In this document: positions 43,128 through 51,775 of the stretch, in pieces
Layout of the letters: every line of letters begins with the position of its first letter
Position numbering within the stretch: the stretch's first letter is position 1
NCBI RefSeq assembly: GCF_000428905.1
Contig: NZ_AUAV01000016.1
Location: forward strand, 1 to 64,000
From: Brumicola pallidula DSM 14239 = ACAM 615
Lineage (GTDB): Bacteria > Pseudomonadota > Gammaproteobacteria > Enterobacterales > Alteromonadaceae
Reading direction: 5' to 3'
DNA: 64,000 nucleotides
The notes under the pieces: generated by a model
Told to the model about the DNA's origin: nothing
Database searches by the model: none
The model's input: the letters and a program-made list of their open reading frames with translations, nothing else
Program-made: the position numbers and the translations under genes

Positions 43128-43859
43128 ATGATAAAATCTTTACTCGCAATACTTTTGTGCATAAGTGCAATTTTAAACTCAAGTGCCCATGCTTACTATG
43201 CGCTTGGGTGTGACGACCCAGAATATCATCAACATATTAAAGAGCAATTCGCTCATTTTGAGACACAAAATCGACGTCTACTTGCTGAGACTCTGCGCGA
43301 CTATGAACGAAGCTTAGCGACAAGTAAAAATCCATACCAGGTGATAGGCGATTTAAGTAGGCACCTCAAATACAGTGCGCAATTCGAACCTATCGATAAG
43401 GTCACTGCCAAAATTGACCGCATCTTTGAACATGCAGATAGGCTAAGTGTAGAGCAGCAAATAGCAGGTGACGCGATTGACAGCTTTAGCAGCGAGACAC
43501 ACTCTGTAGGTATAGCACGGGCATGGATCGCATACAGACAAGACAAGCATGAACTAGCCTTTGCAGAGTTATTGAAGTCTATTGAGGTAAGCGATTCAGC
43601 GGTCCTAAGCTCTTTTGGTCCTGACTTCGAACTAATTCGCCACATTTATCGTGATGGGCATATTGAGCCTGTTGTTGCCTACATCAACAAAACTGAAGAT
43701 TTCTGGACCGGCAGACGCCCCGACGGCCTGCGCTATGTGTGGCTCAAGATGATCAAAGCAGGGTGTAAAATACAATTCGATTTTGTTGACACAATAAATG
43801 CATTAGAGCTTGGTCTTAGTGTTATTGATGTAAACAAAGACTATGGAGTTAGTCACTAG
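43128..43859 (+). CDS. Secreted hypothetical protein
   Basis: 243 residues with a signal peptide (SLLAILLCISAILNSSAHA, cleavage near AHA-YY) and a GGAAGGGG ribosome site. The mature protein is helical and acidic, with two cysteines (near the new N-terminus, YYALGCDD, and near the C-terminus, KAGCKI) that may pair in the periplasm. A TPR-like repetitive helical fold is possible. No family recognised. It lies just right of the cassette array and could be the last cassette gene or the first resident gene. Confidence 0.65.
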   Translation: MIKSLLAILLCISAILNSSAHAYYALGCDDPEYHQHIKEQFAHFETQNRRLLAETLRDYERSLATSKNPYQVIGDLSRHLKYSAQFEPIDKVTAKIDRIFEHADRLSVEQQIAGDAIDSFSSETHSVGIARAWIAYRQDKHELAFAELLKSIEVSDSAVLSSFGPDFELIRHIYRDGHIEPVVAYINKTEDFWTGRRPDGLRYVWLKMIKAGCKIQFDFVDTINALELGLSVIDVNKDYGVSH

Positions 43860-44261
43860 TCCGATTATGCCATACATGACTAAGTGCAGTTAACATAGAG
43901 CATAGTATAGGCTGTTTCAGGTCTATAACGTTTATATTGTGAACCTTGTTCTATATTGCCAGCAACATTGTTTATTCTTGAATACAGCGTATTCAAGTGT
44001 GGCAAAAGCAGACGCAATTAACCACTGAAAAGGTATTCTCATCATCTAAATTCGATAAAATGACAGTGTTTCTTTGCCTGTTAAATTCGATGTTGCGAAT
44101 TTATCTAGTGGTATTTCTGCCTTTGATAAACCCCAGTGTGGACAACGGCAACTATCATTTGGCAATACTTTCATATGCAGGTTACTGCAATTAGTTTTTG
44201 CTAACAATTATCAAAACAATGAATGATATTGTGCAAAATTGCACAGAAAGAGATCGTAACG

Positions 44262-44400
44262 ATGGACTGGGATGACTTAAAAATAATCTTAGCTATTTCA
44301 CGATGTGGAACTATCAGTGGTACCGCAAGTCGATTAAATGTGCAACGTAATACCTGAAGAGCCCTAAGTTTGCTTAAGGAAACATAAAATTCTATCCCTT
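44262..44400 (+). pseudogene. Broken LysR-family regulator (N-terminal fragment)
   Basis: From the ATG at 44262 the frame gives MDWDDLKIILAISRCGTISG, then TASRLNVQRNT and a stop at 44355. This is the start of a LysR helix-turn-helix (DLKIILAI..cGTISGtAsrLNvqrnTvtRRl). A few later codons (RALSLLKET) look like the continuation with loss of sequence. The sensor domain is absent. No other gene was seen between 43860 and 44522. Confidence 0.7.
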
Positions 44401-44458
44401 GGTCGAGTATTTACCAAGCCCGACTGACCGGTTTGCGCTCATACGACTTACTGTAAAT

Positions 44459-44483
44459 ATAAGGGACCTCAGAGATCCCTTAT
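44459..44483 (-). terminator. Terminator of the GS-P450-ALDH operon
   Basis: ATAAGGGA (44459-44466) and TCCCTTAT (44476-44483) form a perfect 8-bp stem with a 9-base loop, 40 bases beyond the ALDH stop codon. The - strand tail is T-rich but not a pure T run. Confidence 0.55.
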
Positions 44484-44522
44484 TTCATGTAAACTCAACG
44501 TAAGCATTTTTATATTTAGTTT

Positions 44523-45983
44523 TTACTCGACGGAGCCTTCCAATATTTGTAGCATTTTCAAATCAGAATGAAATTCCAATGCATAATGTCCACCTTCTCT
44601 GCCCAGGCCACTATGCCCGATACCACCAAATGGAGCAGTTAAGTCTCGCACAAGGAAAGTATTTACCCACACTGTGCCGCCGCGTATTTGTCGACCGACA
44701 CGTTCAGCTCGCTCCTTGTTGCCTGTATACACAATACCGGATAATCCAAATATTGTTGAGTTAGCTAATGCCACACCTTCATCTTCAGTGGCAAAGGTTT
44801 GAAAGGTCAATACCGGACCAAAGATCTCGCTTTGAACCACTTCAGAGTCATTGTTCTTAGGTTCGATCAGGGTTGGTTCATACCATAGTTTTCCCTCTAT
44901 AAATCGCTTTCCTCCGCGCACAACAGTATCCCCATTAGCGCGTGCTCTTTGCACAAAACTTTCCACTCTGGCAATATGAATTGGATGTATCATGGCAGAG
45001 ATCGTCGTTTTAGTGTCTCGGCTATCACCCATCACGTGTTGATCAGTAAAACGATGAAAATGGGCTAAAAATTCGGCTTTAACACTTTCTTCAACTATGA
45101 GTCGAGTGCCTGCCATACAAACCTGACCAGAATCATCAAATTGCCCTGCCGCTTTCTTTGCCGCCGCTTCAATATCGGCGTCAGCAAAGACTAATAAACA
45201 TGACTTTCCACCTAGTTCAGCCGTGAACGGGACGATGTTTTCAGCAGCAGCTTTGCCAATAATCCGAGAGGTGGGCACCGAACCTGTGAACGAAATTCGT
45301 TTAACCCGAGGGTCATTAACCAATGCATTGCCAACTTCGCTTCCTAGTCCTTGGACAACGTTAAACACCCCTTTAGGAAAATTGGCCTTGGCTATCAAGT
45401 CTGCCAGAAGTGACGCAGATAACGGTGACCACTCGGCGGGTTTTAAAATAACTGTATTACCAGCAGCCAATGCAGGCGCACACTTCCATGTGGACAACAT
45501 AAAAGGCGCGTTCCAAGGAGTAATAATTACAGCAGGTCCCGCGGGCATTCTGATGACTCTATTTAAGGTACCTTTTGAGTGCCAAACTCGTTCTTCATGT
45601 TCGGTGGCTAAATCTGCATAGTTTCTAAAGTTCGTAGCCCCCCTTGGTACCAGCCGCAAACGTAAGCTTTCGAATAGCATGGCCATGTCGCTGCACTCAA
45701 CGTTAGCGATATCCTCTTTGTACTCCTCAATTAAATCCGCTAAGCGATGTAAATAAACTGAACGTTGGTCCGGACTTAATGCAGCCCAGGCTGGAAAAGC
45801 TTCAGTTGCTGCATCGACCGCAAGTTTAGCCGTGCTTTTATCACCTCTAGCGACATTTGCTAGCAGAATATCCCAATCCATGGGAGAGCGCGTTTCAAAA
45901 GTGTTTGGTGATGGTACCCGTTCTCCATTTATGAAGTGTTCACCTGAAACCATCACCCCATTGACGTTAAATCGATTGCTCAT
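44523..45983 (-). CDS. Semialdehyde dehydrogenase, HpaE/HpcC-like
   Basis: 486 residues, ALDH superfamily: ITPWNAPFMLSTWKCAPALAAGN, FTGSVPTSRIIG, catalytic Glu in AELGGKS, catalytic Cys in DDSGQVCMAGTR, SEIFGPVLTF and the C-terminal APFGGIGHSGLGREGGHYALEFHSD. The last block is characteristic of 5-carboxymethyl-2-hydroxymuconate-semialdehyde dehydrogenase and 2-hydroxymuconic-semialdehyde dehydrogenase. It is thus expected to oxidise the ring-cleavage product of the HpaD-like dioxygenase encoded at 48744. Third gene of the operon GS-like, P450, ALDH, with 10 bases after the P450 gene. Confidence 0.88.
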   Translation of the reverse strand: MSNRFNVNGVMVSGEHFINGERVPSPNTFETRSPMDWDILLANVARGDKSTAKLAVDAATEAFPAWAALSPDQRSVYLHRLADLIEEYKEDIANVECSDMAMLFESLRLRLVPRGATNFRNYADLATEHEERVWHSKGTLNRVIRMPAGPAVIITPWNAPFMLSTWKCAPALAAGNTVILKPAEWSPLSASLLADLIAKANFPKGVFNVVQGLGSEVGNALVNDPRVKRISFTGSVPTSRIIGKAAAENIVPFTAELGGKSCLLVFADADIEAAAKKAAGQFDDSGQVCMAGTRLIVEESVKAEFLAHFHRFTDQHVMGDSRDTKTTISAMIHPIHIARVESFVQRARANGDTVVRGGKRFIEGKLWYEPTLIEPKNNDSEVVQSEIFGPVLTFQTFATEDEGVALANSTIFGLSGIVYTGNKERAERVGRQIRGGTVWVNTFLVRDLTAPFGGIGHSGLGREGGHYALEFHSDLKMLQILEGSVE

Positions 45984-45993
45984 GTTATCTGCC

Positions 45994-47274
45994 CTATGCC
46001 GTGAATTTTATCGGCAAACTTTTGATACCGAGAATAAAATTGGAACGCAGGTAATTGTGTGGTCCTGTCTGTTCTACTTTACTGACACGTTTGGCAATTT
46101 CTTCTAATATCACCCTCACTTCCAGCTTAGCTAAAAACATGCCCAAACAGACATGCGGACCGCCTTGACCAAATGATAAAAATCGATTCGGCTTTCTACT
46201 TAGATTAATTTTGTAAGGTTCTTCAAATATGCTTTCGTCGCGATTAGCAGACAGGAACCACAAGACTAACTTGTCTCCTTTTTTAACTTTTTTGCCTTTA
46301 TATTCGAAATCGCTGGTCGCCGTTCTTCTAAAATGTGTTGTTGGCGATGCCCAGCGAATCAACTCGTCGGTGGCACTAATGAAAAAGTCTTTATTGCCTA
46401 TATTATCTTTCAGTTCTTGCAGTAGCGATGGCTGATTAGCTAAGGCATGTATACAAGCTGTAATACTGTATCTAGTGGTGTCATTACCTGCAGCGATAGC
46501 TAAACAAAAGAAGTTTCTAAATTCACCTTCAGAAATTACTTTGCCGTTATTGTCAGGTTGTAAAATAAGATTAATAACACCGACTTGCTCGCCGTTTCGT
46601 TCACGTTCGATGAGTTTATTGGCATAATCAAATAGCTCCATAGCTGCGGGCGATCTGAATGGCAGCATTCGGTATTCCTCAGTATCGACTTTATCGAGCA
46701 CAAAATCGGTGTAATCAGGGTCGGTATTTGATATTAACGCATCGCCTTTTTGCACCAGCCATTCATAGTCTTCTTTGGGGACGCCTAAAATTTTACCAAG
46801 CATTCTCATGGGTAATTGAGATGCGATTTGTTTGACTGCGTCAAACTCACCCAATTTAAGAGACTTCTCAATTAGCTCAACAGTGATGTCTCTTATCTCG
46901 TCTTCATATTTCGCAATTTGCATGTGGCCGAAGGCTTTATGCATGATGAGTCTTGTTTTTGTATGTTCTGGTGGATCTGTTTCTTGAAAGGTTTTTCTAG
47001 CTTCGTATTCTTCTTCAGTTTGATCTTCAATACGTATGCCTTTGCTTGACGTTAGCAAACTAAAATCTTTGTTTAAGGTTTGGATATCTTTGTGCTTAGT
47101 GACAGACCAAAAGCCTCGGCCGTCAGCTTCTTCGCACCAGCTTATGGATTCTTCATTACGCAAACGTTCGAAGGTTTTAAATGGCGCACCTTCATTAAAT
47201 GCATCATAAGACGATAAATCAACAGCGTCATTTGTTGACCCTGAAAATGGGTATTTCCAATTTGTATGTAACAT
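45994..47274 (-). CDS. Cytochrome P450
   Basis: 426 residues, soluble bacterial class I type. Visible sites: DPPEHTKTR (C-helix region, ~100-108), the I-helix AGNDTTR (262-268) with acid-Thr proton relay, ExxR as ELIR (304-307), and the heme loop FGQGGPHVCLG with Cys 376. It should hydroxylate an organic substrate using electrons from a [2Fe-2S] ferredoxin and its reductase; both are encoded at 56598-58150. It sits 24 bases after the GS-like gene and 10 before the HpaE-like ALDH gene, so the hydroxylated substrate is probably on the same pathway as gamma-glutamylation and ring cleavage. The CYP family cannot be fixed by eye. Confidence 0.92.
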   Translation of the reverse strand: MLHTNWKYPFSGSTNDAVDLSSYDAFNEGAPFKTFERLRNEESISWCEEADGRGFWSVTKHKDIQTLNKDFSLLTSSKGIRIEDQTEEEYEARKTFQETDPPEHTKTRLIMHKAFGHMQIAKYEDEIRDITVELIEKSLKLGEFDAVKQIASQLPMRMLGKILGVPKEDYEWLVQKGDALISNTDPDYTDFVLDKVDTEEYRMLPFRSPAAMELFDYANKLIERERNGEQVGVINLILQPDNNGKVISEGEFRNFFCLAIAAGNDTTRYSITACIHALANQPSLLQELKDNIGNKDFFISATDELIRWASPTTHFRRTATSDFEYKGKKVKKGDKLVLWFLSANRDESIFEEPYKINLSRKPNRFLSFGQGGPHVCLGMFLAKLEVRVILEEIAKRVSKVEQTGPHNYLRSNFILGIKSLPIKFTA

Positions 47275-47298
47275 CTATAGTTATCCTTTAATTTGTGA

Positions 47299-48597
47299 CT
47301 AAATGTAGTGAGAATAGTAAGTCACTATTTGGTCTGATGATTTACCATCGAGCTCAGCAATTTCAGCTCTTTTTACTGCGCAGTAGTTTTCGATTAGCTC
47401 ACTGCCTAATGCGCTGGCAAGCTTTTTGTCGGCTTCGAGCATTGAGATTGACTCGCCTAAAGAATCTCCAACATGGCGTGTTGTGCTTACCTTTTCAAAG
47501 CCGTCGTTTAGTTCTTCAGGAGGTAACTCATAGCTGTTTTCATAACCTAATAAGGCGGCTTGCAATACTGCAGCAACCGCAAAATATGGACTTGCTGAAC
47601 CGTCTCCAACACGATGTTCAATTCTTGCACCGGTACCTGTTTCACTGGAAATTCGCACTGCTACGGCTCTATGATCATGGCCCCAATTGGCCCAATATCC
47701 ACACATGTTGGCAGGTTTTAGTCGTGCATATGAGTTAACCGTTGGCGCAATAACCGCACTGAGAGCTTCATGGTGTTGCAGCAATCCAGCGATACAGCCT
47801 TTGGTTAAATCCGAAAGGTTGTTCTTGTTTATGCCGTCGGCTAAGGCATTATTTCCATTCTTATCGGTAAAACTGATGTTGATATGCAGACCAGATCCAC
47901 TTATTTCAGGGAACGGTTTGGCTAGGAAAGATAGTAAATATCCTTTTTTATACAGCACTTCTCGGGCTAAATTTTTAAATAAGAAAAAGTTGTCGCAAGC
48001 GCTGAGGGCATCTGAGTAACGCAAGGTTAATTCGAATTGGGGAGAGTCAAATTCTGCATTTAACGATTCAATAGGGATATTGCATTTAGCCGCTTCATCC
48101 CAAATTAGATCCATTAACCCTTCTGGGTCATTGAAAATACCGGTCCCGTATACACACGATCCTGGCGCATCATAGGGAACCAGTTTCGAGTCTCCTTTAC
48201 TGACCACATAAGCTTCGCCTTCCAAGCCAATCATGGGGTTCAAACCGTGTTTTTGCCATGCTTTAATTGCTTTTTTTAATGCACCTCGGCCACACAGCCC
48301 AAAAGGACGCTCATGCTCATATACATCAGCTAAAGCAATAACAGAGTTTGGCTCCCAGCTTGTGCGATAATCTTGGGGATCGAATTTCATACACACATCA
48401 GGTAAACCTTGGTCATAACCGCCATGTGGTGCTTCTACTATTTGCTTCGAATAAGTAACTGAATAAACACCTTTACACAGCATTGCTTCGCCTTTCGAGG
48501 CAAAGCTTCGAGGAAGATACTTTCCACGCGCCAAGTTAAGTTGGTCACAAAATAAAACCCTTATTTTTTGCTCTTTTGAATTATCATGTTTGCTCAT
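47299..48597 (-). CDS. Glutamine-synthetase-like gamma-glutamyl ligase
   Basis: 432 residues from the ATG at 48597 (GAGG upstream); the frame is open to 48669. GS type III/PuuA-like landmarks: GLEGEAYVV (metal Glu pair), SLNAEFDSPQFELTLRY, SGSGLHINISF (ATP/metal His), VNSYARLKPANMCGYWANWGHDHRAVAVRI and IEHRVGDGSASPY. Paralogs in catabolism attach L-glutamate to an amine (PuuA with putrescine; AtdA1/TdnQ with aniline). The operon with P450 and HpaE-like ALDH, and divergence from an extradiol dioxygenase, argues for a catabolic amine ligase rather than nitrogen assimilation. Confidence 0.88.
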   Translation of the reverse strand: MSKHDNSKEQKIRVLFCDQLNLARGKYLPRSFASKGEAMLCKGVYSVTYSKQIVEAPHGGYDQGLPDVCMKFDPQDYRTSWEPNSVIALADVYEHERPFGLCGRGALKKAIKAWQKHGLNPMIGLEGEAYVVSKGDSKLVPYDAPGSCVYGTGIFNDPEGLMDLIWDEAAKCNIPIESLNAEFDSPQFELTLRYSDALSACDNFFLFKNLAREVLYKKGYLLSFLAKPFPEISGSGLHINISFTDKNGNNALADGINKNNLSDLTKGCIAGLLQHHEALSAVIAPTVNSYARLKPANMCGYWANWGHDHRAVAVRISSETGTGARIEHRVGDGSASPYFAVAAVLQAALLGYENSYELPPEELNDGFEKVSTTRHVGDSLGESISMLEADKKLASALGSELIENYCAVKRAEIAELDGKSSDQIVTYYSHYI

Positions 48598-48743
48598 ACG
48601 GGGGCCTCTAATATTATTCACTGTTAAGTTATTTGTTTCTGACACGAATGTCTTAGCAATAGAGGACAACCTCCTCGTTAAGCATTCTCTTCTGCTAATT
48701 TATGAATATGATGTAACTCTTGGAATTTTTTAAAGAGTAAAAG

Positions 48744-49619
48744 ATGATGGGTGAAATTGTTGGTGCTGGACTTATATCGCATGTCCCTACTATTATGTTG
48801 TCCAAGGAAATTAGGTATGAATTGAATGAAGGAAAAGAAATTTCCTTGGTACCTGGTTTTCATCGAATTAGAAAAGAGGTGCTTGACGTACTCAAGCCGG
48901 ATGTCGTTATCGTGCTTGATACACATTGGGGTACGTTAGTAGAGTATGTTGTTACCTCACATGCAAGACGCGCAGGAAAATACACATCAGAAGAATTACC
49001 CAGAGGCATGTGTCAAGTTCCATACGACTTGAAAGGTGACCCTGATTTAGCTAACGCCATGGCTGAAGAAGTCAATAAAGAGGGGGTTCGATGCAGTGCT
49101 ATCGATGACCCATATTTGCCCATACATTATCCAACTACTAATCTTGCTCACTACCTCGAGCAAGGGGAAGCTTGGATATCGGTCTCTTGTGCTATGACAG
49201 CGGGTGCTGAAGAAAACCTGGCAGTGGGAAGAGGCATCGCTAACGCAATCGCTAAGTCAGGCAAAAAAGTGGTGATACTGGCCAGTGGTTCTATGAGTCA
49301 TACTTTTTATCCGTTTAACGAGTTGCACTTACATGAATCAAGTGACCCAAAACATATCTTTAGTGATGGTGCTCGGGAAGCAGACTACGAGAGATTGGCA
49401 TGGTTTAAACAAGGCGATCATGCGTCGGTAATCAATAACATGGATGACTATTATCAATACAAACCTGAGGGACGCTTTGCTCACTATCTTATGATGGTTG
49501 GCGCATTAGGCTCTGATAAATGCAAGGCCATAGGAAGACAGTTTAGTGACTATGAAAACTCTGTTGGAACAAGTCAGGTGCACGTTTGGTTTGACCGTCC
49601 TGAAGATGGCTGGTCATAA
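48744..49619 (+). CDS. Class III extradiol dioxygenase, HpaD/HpcB-like
   Basis: 291 residues of the LigB superfamily. ISHVPTIMLS, VIVLDTHWGTLVEYVV, YTSEELPRGM, VSISCAMTAG-type centre (WISVSCAMTA), VVILASGSMSHTF and the C-terminal VGTSQVHVWFDRP follow the 3,4-dihydroxyphenylacetate 2,3-dioxygenase (HpaD/HpcB) pattern closely, with the metal-binding His and DTHW in place. It should open a catechol ring using Fe(II). It is divergent from the GS-P450-ALDH operon (146 bases) and followed by a strong terminator, so it is transcribed alone. Confidence 0.87.
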   Translation: MMGEIVGAGLISHVPTIMLSKEIRYELNEGKEISLVPGFHRIRKEVLDVLKPDVVIVLDTHWGTLVEYVVTSHARRAGKYTSEELPRGMCQVPYDLKGDPDLANAMAEEVNKEGVRCSAIDDPYLPIHYPTTNLAHYLEQGEAWISVSCAMTAGAEENLAVGRGIANAIAKSGKKVVILASGSMSHTFYPFNELHLHESSDPKHIFSDGAREADYERLAWFKQGDHASVINNMDDYYQYKPEGRFAHYLMMVGALGSDKCKAIGRQFSDYENSVGTSQVHVWFDRPEDGWS

Positions 49620-49673
49620 AAGGCTGAGTTACCACTAGCGACTTCTAGACCGGTATTTAAGTCGTCGTTAGCA

Positions 49674-49719
49674 AAAACCCGATAGAGGCTCTTTATGTCT
49701 TTATCGAGTTTTATTTTTT
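49674..49719 (+). terminator. Terminator after the extradiol dioxygenase gene
   Basis: AAAACcCGATA (49674-49684) pairs with TATCGaGTTTT (49702-49712) with one internal mismatch, followed by a run of T (ATTTTTT). It lies between the convergent dioxygenase and amidotransferase genes. Confidence 0.7.
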
Positions 49720-49732
49720 ACTGCGATTTAAT

Positions 49733-50566
49733 TTACCCTATGGACTTAATATAATTCAACCAATTTAGTATTTCTAGTCCCCGAATATTGCCATCGGTAA
49801 GGTCGGTATCTATACCAAGTAGCCAAGCCACCGCTTTATTAGTAGGTTCCAATTCCAATGCTTTCATTTGCTTAATTAAGCGGGTGTGTCCTTCATCGTT
49901 TTCAACAAATTTGTCATTTAACATATCGTTTTTGTAGAGTTCAAACAGCATTCGTAGTTGTGCAATATCAAATTCAGGATGATATTGCACGCCCCAGACT
50001 TCAGACTTTTCTACCGGAATAATCGCTCCTTGTATCTCGCTATGTGCATTACTGCATAACAAGGTAGCGTTTGCTGGCAATCTAGTGACTTCATCGTAGT
50101 GAATGCAGGGAGCATCATAAAACCATGGCTTTTGCTGCATGAACGGGTGGGTTTGAGCAGCGGTGGTAAGGCTAATTTTTCTTGCAACACCCAGCTCTCG
50201 ACCATTGCGGCACGGCGCAACAGCGCCGCCGGACGCAATTGCCGCAATTTGCAGTCCCCAACAACTTCCTAATATTGGTTTTCCTGTTTTGGCAAATTCA
50301 ATTAATGCGTCAACTTGTTTGATAACCTCCGGTGTTTCGTCAAATGCGCGCAAGCTAGAGCCAGAAATAACTAGCCCAGCATAATTTTCAAAACTTTCAC
50401 CTTCAGGCAATACGTCACCTTCAGCAGCATTGACCACGTCAATACCGATATGCTTGTCAAAACATCTGATTGCATTTATGTAGACATCGGAGGCAGATAT
50501 AACCCCAATTTTTTTCGCTTTTTGTTGAGTTTCGATGGTGTTTCCTTCCATCATCAATATTTTCAC
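49733..50566 (-). CDS. Class I glutamine amidotransferase-like hydrolase (AtdA2/TdnT type)
   Basis: 277 residues. Triad elements are visible: nucleophile Cys in ILGSCWGLQIA, and His (with Glu two residues on) in WGVQYHPEFD; an oxyanion-type GLVISGSS precedes. GuaA-like lone GATase domains of this kind are found beside GS-like ligases in aniline/toluidine clusters (AtdA2, TdnT), where they act with the gamma-glutamyl intermediate. PuuD, the polyamine counterpart, belongs to a different peptidase-like subgroup. It follows the AraC gene by 13 bases. Its likely task is to release or hydrolyse the gamma-glutamyl group; this is inference from the pairing. Confidence 0.8.
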   Translation of the reverse strand: MKILMMEGNTIETQQKAKKIGVISASDVYINAIRCFDKHIGIDVVNAAEGDVLPEGESFENYAGLVISGSSLRAFDETPEVIKQVDALIEFAKTGKPILGSCWGLQIAAIASGGAVAPCRNGRELGVARKISLTTAAQTHPFMQQKPWFYDAPCIHYDEVTRLPANATLLCSNAHSEIQGAIIPVEKSEVWGVQYHPEFDIAQLRMLFELYKNDMLNDKFVENDEGHTRLIKQMKALELEPTNKAVAWLLGIDTDLTDGNIRGLEILNWLNYIKSIG

Positions 50567-50579
50567 TTATTCAATCCCC

Positions 50580-51560
50580 TTAAATAGATGGCACTTCGCC
50601 GGTCATGATCCTTCTATACGTGCGCGGGCTAACGCCAAACCATCTTAAAAATGCCCTCGAAAATGTACTGTGTTCGGAATAACCCAGTTTTAACGCCATT
50701 TGCGCTAATGAAACACTTTTTGCCAAAGTAAGCTCACATGAAGCTAGATTCATTCTGCAATCATCAAGTAAGTTTTGGTAAGACTTGCCTTCAGCGGATA
50801 ATTTTCTTCGTAGTGTGCGTGTCGACAAACAGAGCTCTTTGGCTACAAAATCTTGGCTAATATCAGTTTCAATTAAGCCCCGATATATTAGATATTTAGC
50901 TCTATCCATAAACGCCATACTGCGATTTTTTGACGAATAAATTTTTGACAACTCGGCAATTTCTGTTTGCGATGTTTCTCTGTTCTTGGGTAATGCTCTG
51001 GATAGAAATTTAGCGGGAAAAATAATCTCATTTGCATTTGATGAGTAGGTTATTGGTGCATGTAAATATTGATGGAGTTCTGAATTTTTAGGCGTTTTTG
51101 GCGCCTCTATCCCAATCCTAACATGAGAAAATATATCGGGAGAGACAGATTTAAGGAAATTCGCGAATATACTCAGCGTATATAAGGCATCCTGTTCTCG
51201 CGGCCAAATTTGGGGATCTAGTATCTTGTAACTCAATCGCGCAATATCTTCATTTACCTCAAGCTTCATTAACGTAGCGTCTTGGATTAGTGGATAAAAA
51301 CGACACAACCAATGCAGACCCATACCGAGTGTTCTAGATTGCATGGCAACTTTACCCAAAACACCTCGTGATAGATAATTGCATGAGGTGCCCACTAACC
51401 AACCCAATTCGGGCTTGTTTGCTTTCGCTGCCGCTTCCTCCAGAGAATAAACAAATGTTGACAGTGGTAATTGCGATTCATTTTTAAATGTTTCTACGTT
51501 TTCTGGCATCCATACCTGCCAATCCTCAAGCACTGCTGATGTTATGAAGGGGGTAGTCAT
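50580..51560 (-). CDS. AraC-family regulator (OruR/ArgR-type) with the amidotransferase
   Basis: 326 residues. N-terminal arabinose-binding-like sensor (LGWLVGTSCNYLSRGVLG, MGLHWLCRFYPLI) and C-terminal AraC double helix-turn-helix (DFVAKELCLSTRTLRRKLSAEGKSYQNLL, then MALKLGYSEHSTFSRAFLRWFGVSPRTYR). First gene of a two-gene unit with the amidotransferase, divergent from the MFS gene. It is the natural candidate for the local activator responding to the pathway amine or its product. Confidence 0.88.
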   Translation of the reverse strand: MTTPFITSAVLEDWQVWMPENVETFKNESQLPLSTFVYSLEEAAAKANKPELGWLVGTSCNYLSRGVLGKVAMQSRTLGMGLHWLCRFYPLIQDATLMKLEVNEDIARLSYKILDPQIWPREQDALYTLSIFANFLKSVSPDIFSHVRIGIEAPKTPKNSELHQYLHAPITYSSNANEIIFPAKFLSRALPKNRETSQTEIAELSKIYSSKNRSMAFMDRAKYLIYRGLIETDISQDFVAKELCLSTRTLRRKLSAEGKSYQNLLDDCRMNLASCELTLAKSVSLAQMALKLGYSEHSTFSRAFLRWFGVSPRTYRRIMTGEVPSI

Positions 51561-51775
51561 AATTATTACCTTTTGTGCTTTTCAGGCGTTTTACCGATTT
51601 AGAATAAAATATAATAAAAATAAACGTAAAATATTTACCTATTGTTATCGATATGTTACCTATAAGTATCAAATTGTAAGGTTTGTGATCGTTTTGTTGC
51701 AAATAGTCCTAACATGCCAAGTTTTCTAATACTGAGTGTGACAACTTAATTCAAAAAGTTAAGGTGTTTGTCATT

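Noticed and set aside
42956-43213. 85-residue open frame before the secreted protein
   Set aside because: Overlaps the start of the better supported 43128 gene, no ribosome site and no protein-like features.
43997-44194. 65-residue open frame
   Set aside because: Weak start, no recognisable features, in a decayed intergenic stretch.
47299-50566. Complete Puu gamma-glutamylputrescine pathway
   Set aside because: GS-like, amidotransferase, ALDH, GabT and GabD types are present, but no PuuB-type FAD oxidase, and the amidotransferase is not of the PuuD group; the P450 and ring-cleavage genes would be unexplained.
49733-50566. GMP synthase amidotransferase subunit
   Set aside because: No synthetase domain or purine genes nearby; operon with an AraC regulator beside a GS-like ligase points to a catabolic role.
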